Both the position numbers and the translations under genes were made by a program. A stretch of DNA of 38,981 bases from Betaproteobacteria bacterium (lineage in GTDB: Bacteria > Pseudomonadota > Gammaproteobacteria > Burkholderiales > Burkholderiaceae_E), in assembly GCA_018970865.1 (NCBI GenBank), contig JAGWVN010000025.1, positions 1-38,981 of the forward strand. The letters are read 5' to 3'. Shown piece after piece: positions 35,392 through 38,981 of this stretch. How positions within the stretch are numbered: position 1 is the stretch's first letter; every line of letters starts with the position of its first letter. Under the pieces are notes generated by a model. That model saw nothing but the letters and a program-made list of their open reading frames with translations, did not search any database and was not told the DNA's origin.

Positions 35392-35649
35392 TCAGGCGCC
35401 GGCCTTGGTGCGGGCGAACTTCTGGCGGAACTTCTCGACCCGCCCGGTCTCGCTGATGCGCTGCTGGGCGCCGGTGTAGAAGGGATGCGACTCGGAGGTG
35501 ACATCCAGCTTCATCAGCGGATATTCCTTGCCGTCTTCCATGGTGATCTTCTCGCGCGAGGACAGGGTCGAGCGGGTGATGAACTTGAAGCCCGTGGACA
35601 TGTCCTGGAACACGACCTCGCGGTACTCGGGGTGGATGCCAGATTTCAT
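35392..35649 (-). CDS. rpmE2: 50S ribosomal protein L31, type B
   Basis: Protein of 85 residues: [51 protein letters not shown] and [11 protein letters not shown]. It is the type B (zinc-independent) paralogue, lacking the CxxC pair of type A. ATG 35649 has AAGGA 7 bases upstream. In many bacteria this form is made under zinc limitation, but I see no Zur box here. Its place after rho is normal for Burkholderiales, so it may be the only L31 gene. Confidence 0.95.
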   Translation of the reverse strand: MKSGIHPEYREVVFQDMSTGFKFITRSTLSSREKITMEDGKEYPLMKLDVTSESHPFYTGAQQRISETGRVEKFRQKFARTKAGA

Positions 35650-35757
35650 CGCGATTCCTTCAGGATGCCGACCGCCTCGCGCCGACGGGCGCTTGACCGT
35701 GACAGGCAGCCACGGCTCAGGTTTGGGCGAATTCAGCCAAGCCTTAAATGATGGCAC

Positions 35758-35797
35758 AGGCGCGCGCCCGCGGCAAGCCGCGCAGGCCCGCGCGCCT
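35758..35797 (-). terminator. Hairpin overlapping the rho stop codon
   Basis: AGGCGCGCG (35758-35766) pairs with CGCGCGCCT (35789-35797), with an inner stem CGCGG/CCGCG. On the minus strand it starts at the rho stop codon and is followed by TGTGCCATCATTTAAG. It could end or attenuate the rho transcript before rpmE2; the T content is modest. Confidence 0.45.
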
Positions 35798-37052
35798 AGC
35801 GCTTCATCATCTCGAAGAATTCCTGGTTGCTCTTGGTGGCCCGGATCTTGTCGAGCAGGAATTCCATCGCGGCGATCTCGTCCATGTCATGGAGGAGCTT
35901 GCGCAGGATCCAGATCTTCTGCAGCACATCGTTGCGGATGAGCAGTTCCTCGCGCCGGGTGCCCGAGCGCGAGATGTTGATCGCCGGGTAGACGCGCTTT
36001 TCCATCATGCGGCGATCGAGGTGCAGCTCCATGTTGCCGGTGCCCTTGAACTCCTCGTAGATCACCTCGTCCATCCGGCTGCCGGTGTCGATCAGCGCGG
36101 TGGCGATGATGGTGAGCGAGCCGCCCTCCTCGATGTTGCGGGCCGCCCCGAAGAAGCGCTTGGGCCGCTGCAGCGCGTTGGCGTCGACGCCGCCGGTGAG
36201 CACCTTGCCCGAAGCCGGCACCACGGTGTTGTAGGCGCGGGCCAGGCGGGTGATGGAGTCGAGCAGGATGACCACATCGCGCTTGTGCTCGACCAGCCGC
36301 TTGGCCTTCTCGATGACCATCTCGGCCACCTGCACATGCCGGGTGGCGGGTTCATCGAAGGTGGAGGCGACCACTTCGCCGCGCACCGATCGGCTCATCT
36401 CGGTCACCTCCTCGGGGCGCTCGTCGATGAGCAGCACGATCAGGGTGACATCGGGATGGTTGGTGGTGATCGCGTGCGCGATGTGCTGCATGAGCACGGT
36501 CTTGCCGGCCTTGGGCGGGGCCACGATCAGGCCGCGCTGGCCTTTGCCGATGGGCGCGATCATGTCGATGATCCGGCTGGTGATGTTCTCCTCGGCGCGG
36601 ATGTCGCGCTCGAGGGTCATCACCTTGTTCGGATGCAGCGGCGTGAGGTTCTCGAAGAGGATCTTGTTCTTGCTCGCCTCGGGCGGCTCGCCGTTGATCT
36701 TGTCGACCTTGACCAGCGCGAAGTAGCGTTCGCCGTCCTTGGGCGTGCGCACCTCCCCCTCGATGGAGTCGCCGGTGTGCAGGTTGAAGCGGCGGATCTG
36801 CGAGGGCGAGATGTAGATGTCGTCGGTGCTCGCCAGGTAGGAGGTCTCGGGCGAGCGCAGGAATCCGAAGCCGTCGGGCAGCACCTCGAGCACGCCGTCG
36901 CCGAAGATCGACTCGCCGGTCTTGGCCTTGCGCTTGAGGATCGCGAACATCAGCTCCTGCTTGCGCATGCGCTGAGGCGCCTCGATGTCCAGGCTGGTGG
37001 CCAGCTCGATGAGTTGCGAGACGTGCTGGGCCTTCAGATCGGATAGGTGCAT
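35796..37052 (-). CDS. rho: Transcription termination factor Rho
   Basis: Hexameric RNA helicase of 418 residues. Order of parts: N-terminal helical domain ([18 protein letters not shown]), the cold-shock-like RNA-binding domain with [17 protein letters not shown], then the ATPase with Walker [13 protein letters not shown] (174-185), Walker [18 protein letters not shown], the Q-loop/R-loop stretch [20 protein letters not shown], and the C-terminal GTRREELL. All are canonical and the length is that of E. coli Rho (419). A long leader and a good promoter lie upstream. Confidence 0.98.
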   Translation of the reverse strand: MHLSDLKAQHVSQLIELATSLDIEAPQRMRKQELMFAILKRKAKTGESIFGDGVLEVLPDGFGFLRSPETSYLASTDDIYISPSQIRRFNLHTGDSIEGEVRTPKDGERYFALVKVDKINGEPPEASKNKILFENLTPLHPNKVMTLERDIRAEENITSRIIDMIAPIGKGQRGLIVAPPKAGKTVLMQHIAHAITTNHPDVTLIVLLIDERPEEVTEMSRSVRGEVVASTFDEPATRHVQVAEMVIEKAKRLVEHKRDVVILLDSITRLARAYNTVVPASGKVLTGGVDANALQRPKRFFGAARNIEEGGSLTIIATALIDTGSRMDEVIYEEFKGTGNMELHLDRRMMEKRVYPAINISRSGTRREELLIRNDVLQKIWILRKLLHDMDEIAAMEFLLDKIRATKSNQEFFEMMKR

Positions 37053-37274
37053 GGGGTGCGGGGAGCCGGAACCTGGGTCGGGAGGGACGGCGGGCAGTGC
37101 CGGGCCGTGGCGGGTGGGCGTGTGTGGAACGACCTGGCTCGCGGCGGATGCTGCGGGGCCCCTCGGGACGGGCCGGGTTCAGCGGGACGAGGGGCGGGAG
37201 GGGGCGAGTGGCCCTGGGGGTGCAGGCGACCGGCATGCGCCGGCAGCCCGCGGCGGCGGTGCCGTCGAGCGTGC
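37053..37274 (-). promoter_or_regulatory. C-rich, G-poor leader of rho
   Basis: The predicted rho mRNA leader is about 220 bases and strongly richer in C than G, with runs such as CCCCCTCCCGCCCCTCGTCC and CCACACACGCCCACCCGCC. This is what a Rho-loading (rut) site looks like. In E. coli, Rho limits its own synthesis by terminating in its leader, so the same control is likely here (inference). No protein-coding frame stands out. Confidence 0.55.
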
Positions 37275-37280
37275 CGGGAG

Positions 37281-37308
37281 ATTACAACGAATCAGAGATG
37301 GCTGTCCA
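37281..37308 (-). promoter_or_regulatory. rho promoter
   Basis: On the minus strand: TGGACA (37308-37303), 16 bases, TGTAAT (37286-37281); each box matches the consensus at 5 of 6 positions. The -35 lies inside the last codons of trxA. Predicted start near 37274. Confidence 0.6.
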
Positions 37309-37612
37309 GAAACTGGGCAAGCTGGGATTTCGAGACTGCGCCGACCTTGGTGGCGACCACCTCACCGCCCTTGTAGAGCAGCAGCGAGGGGATGCCGCGG
37401 ATGCCGTAGCGCGTGGCGGTCTCGGGGTTGTCATCGACATCGATCTTGGCGATCTGCACGCGGCCGTCGTAGTCGCGGGAGAGTTCCTCGAGGATGGGCG
37501 CGATCTGCTTGCACGGGCCGCACCAGGGCGCCCAGTAGTCGACCAGGACCGGCTTGTCGGACTTCAGCACATCCTGCTCGAAGCTCTTGTCGGAAACATG
37601 GGTGATGCTCAT
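37292..37612 (-). CDS. trxA: Thioredoxin 1
   Basis: Protein of 106 residues with the active site WCGPC (30-34) in [19 protein letters not shown], and the cis-proline loop [15 protein letters not shown]. The general cytoplasmic disulfide reductant. ATG 37612 is preceded by GGAGGAT. It lies upstream of rho, the usual trxA-rho order. No promoter was recognised in the gap to ffs. Confidence 0.98.
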   Translation of the reverse strand: MSITHVSDKSFEQDVLKSDKPVLVDYWAPWCGPCKQIAPILEELSRDYDGRVQIAKIDVDDNPETATRYGIRGIPSLLLYKGGEVVATKVGAVSKSQLAQFLDSHL

Positions 37613-37738
37613 GACGGGATCCTCCGGGAAGGTCGGGGAAAATACCACAGGCGCTGCCGGCCCGCTTGGCGCGGCCTCAGGCGATGACGGGTTGATGCCG
37701 GCCGGCAGGGTCGGGCCGGCGCGATCCGCGTCGGCTGT

Positions 37739-37744
37739 TAGAAT
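37739..37744 (+). promoter_or_regulatory. -10 box of ffs
   Basis: TAGAAT seven bases before the first base of the SRP RNA. A -35 box is not evident at the usual distance (CCGGCG). Confidence 0.5.
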
Positions 37745-37750
37745 GGGTTC

Positions 37751-37848
37751 GGGCGGGCCCCCCCGCATCGCGGCGTGGTCAATCTGGTCAGGTCCGGAAG
37801 GAAGCAGCCACAGCCAGCCGTCGCGAGTGCCGGGGTCCCGGCTCGCCC
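37751..37848 (+). ncRNA. ffs: Signal recognition particle RNA (4.5S, small type)
   Basis: The diagnostic apical segment GGTCAGGTCCGGAAGGAAGC is present (about 37787-37806), followed by AGCC. The ends pair: GGGCG (37751-37755) with CGCCC (37844-37848). About 98 bases, the size of proteobacterial 4.5S RNA. With Ffh it targets membrane proteins. It lies 25 bases before dnaX, a frequent neighbour. Confidence 0.95.
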
Positions 37849-37873
37849 CCTTCCCCTCCCGCCGGCAGTCACC

Positions 37874-38981
37874 GTGGCCCATCAGGTACTCGCGCGCAAG
37901 TGGCGCCCCCGCGACTTCACCACCCTGGTCGGCCAGGACCATGTCGTGCGCGCGCTCTCCCATGCCCTGGTGTCGGGGCGGCTGCACCATGCCTACCTGT
38001 TCACCGGCACCCGCGGTGTGGGCAAGACCACCATCGCCCGCATTCTGGCCAAGGCGCTCAACTGCCAGACCGGCGTCACCGACCGGCCCTGCGGCGTGTG
38101 CGCGTCCTGCACCGAGATCGACGCCGGGCGCTTTCCCGACTACCTCGAGATGGACGCGGCCTCCAACCGCGGCGTCGACGAGATGGCCCAGGTGCTCGAG
38201 GCGGCGGTCTACTCGCCCTCGGCCGGACGCTACAAGGTCTACATGATCGACGAGGTGCACATGCTCTCGTCGCACGCGTTCAACGCGATGCTCAAGACCC
38301 TCGAGGAGCCGCCGGCGCATGTGGTGTTCATCCTGGCCACCACCGATCCCCAGAAGGTGCCGGTCACGGTGCTCTCGCGCTGCCTGCAGTTCGGCCTGCG
38401 CAACATGCCCCCCGACGCGGTGGCCGCCCACCTCGCCGGCATCCTGCAGGCCGAGTCGCTGGTCTTCGAGCCGGGCGCGCTCGCGCTGATCGGCCGGGCT
38501 GCGGCGGGCAGCATGCGCGACGCGCTCTCGCTGCTCGACCAGGCGATCGCCTTCGGTGGCGGCTCGGTGACGCAGGCCGATGTCGCCGAGATGCTCGGCG
38601 TGGTCGACGCCGGCTGGATCCAGCGCCTCACCGCGGCGCTGCTCGCGGGCGACGGCGCCGGCCTCGTCGCGCTGGCCGATGACATGGCCGCCGCCGGCGC
38701 GCCCTGGCGCCGGGTGCTCGATGAATTCGCGGTGCGGCTGCAGCGCATGGCCCTGTGCCGGGCCGGGCTCGCCCAGGCGCCCGAAGACGATCCCGATCTC
38801 GCGGCGCATGCGGCGCAGGCCGAGCCCGAGGAATTGCAGGTCTATTACCAGATCGCCATCCATGGCGCGCGCGACCTCCCGCTCGCCCCCGATGAGCGGG
38901 TGGGCTTCACCATGACGCTGCTGCGGCTGCTGGCCTTCCGGCCCGAGACGGCCGGCGTCGGTGGGCCGGCCCCGGCGGGCC
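37874..38981 (+). CDS. dnaX: DNA polymerase III subunits tau/gamma, N-terminal part
   Basis: The frame starts at GTG 37874 and is open to the end of the window (369 codons), so the C-terminus is missing. It begins [20 protein letters not shown], has Walker A GTRGVGKT (45-52), zinc cysteines at 64, 73, 76 and 79, [20 protein letters not shown] of the Walker B/clamp-loader fold, and [18 protein letters not shown] of sensor 1. This is the clamp-loader ATPase. Whether a frameshift site makes a separate gamma form cannot be seen here. Open frames in the other phases over this region are shadows. Confidence 0.97.
   Translation, partial: MAHQVLARKWRPRDFTTLVGQDHVVRALSHALVSGRLHHAYLFTGTRGVGKTTIARILAKALNCQTGVTDRPCGVCASCTEIDAGRFPDYLEMDAASNRGVDEMAQVLEAAVYSPSAGRYKVYMIDEVHMLSSHAFNAMLKTLEEPPAHVVFILATTDPQKVPVTVLSRCLQFGLRNMPPDAVAAHLAGILQAESLVFEPGALALIGRAAAGSMRDALSLLDQAIAFGGGSVTQADVAEMLGVVDAGWIQRLTAALLAGDGAGLVALADDMAAAGAPWRRVLDEFAVRLQRMALCRAGLAQAPEDDPDLAAHAAQAEPEELQVYYQIAIHGARDLPLAPDERVGFTMTLLRLLAFRPETAGVGGPAPAG

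Noticed and set aside
37554-38246. dnaX frameshifted or broken, because other phases are open over it
   Set aside because: Translating from GTG 37874 gives an uninterrupted DnaX sequence with all motifs to the window edge.

Overview
The window is a high-G+C (about 70% by eye) piece of a bacterial chromosome, almost fully packed with genes on both strands. Gene content and order point to a betaproteobacterium, most likely order Burkholderiales. The supporting blocks are trxA-rho-rpmE2 next to ffs-dnaX, rpsP-rimM-trmD-rplS followed by a NUDIX gene, a CobD/CbiB-like gene, rsgA, a pterin dehydratase, an M48 protease and orn, recN-nadK facing away from hrcA, fur facing away from bamE-dapB, and etfBA with an acyl-CoA dehydrogenase. 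I cannot name the genus. I see no prophage, insertion sequence, CRISPR array, tRNA or rRNA.

Layout. 1-339 is the end of a DsbD-type thiol reductase. 388-3529 is a vitamin B12 uptake unit: cobalamin riboswitch, btuB and btuF. 3521-7312 is a tight operon of a TldD/TldE-type metalloprotease pair and a ChaN-type lipoprotein. 7437-10262 (minus) is bamE-dapB-glpK, diverging from fur (10350-10787). 10819-13997 is the widespread but poorly understood ATP-grasp / alpha-E / transglutaminase-like trio. 14070-18073 (minus) holds an EAL-domain membrane protein, recN and nadK, diverging from hrcA. 19232-23437 is a MarR-type regulator diverging from etfB-etfA and a large acyl-CoA dehydrogenase. 23471-24673 is a radical SAM protein with a LexA-like box in front. 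24714-28840 is the S16/L19 ribosomal block with rimM and trmD, then a CoA pyrophosphatase and a CobD/CbiB/AmpE-like membrane protein. 28812-31386 (minus) is an M48 protease, pterin dehydratase and rsgA, diverging from orn. 32163-37612 (minus) is trxA, rho, rpmE2, a GT39-type membrane glycosyltransferase and a MATE transporter. 37751-38981 is the SRP RNA gene and the start of dnaX.

Most genes are recognisable housekeeping genes. The best leads for something less known are: (1) a near absence of the tetranucleotide ACGT, visible as a strict choice of GAT/AAT/TAT/CAT over the C-ending codons before valine; (2) an almost perfectly symmetric divergent control region between the MarR gene and etfB, with two copies of a GTCAAC-N4-GTTGAC operator, each covering one promoter's -35 box and the other's start point; (3) a transglutaminase-like protein with serine where the family normally has its catalytic cysteine, inside the uncharacterised ATP-grasp/alpha-E cluster; (4) a LexA-like box in front of the PA0069-type radical SAM gene; (5) several genes (hrcA, orn, tldD) whose -10 box lies so close to the start codon that the mRNA may be leaderless. 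All positions, motif matches and counts were made by eye.
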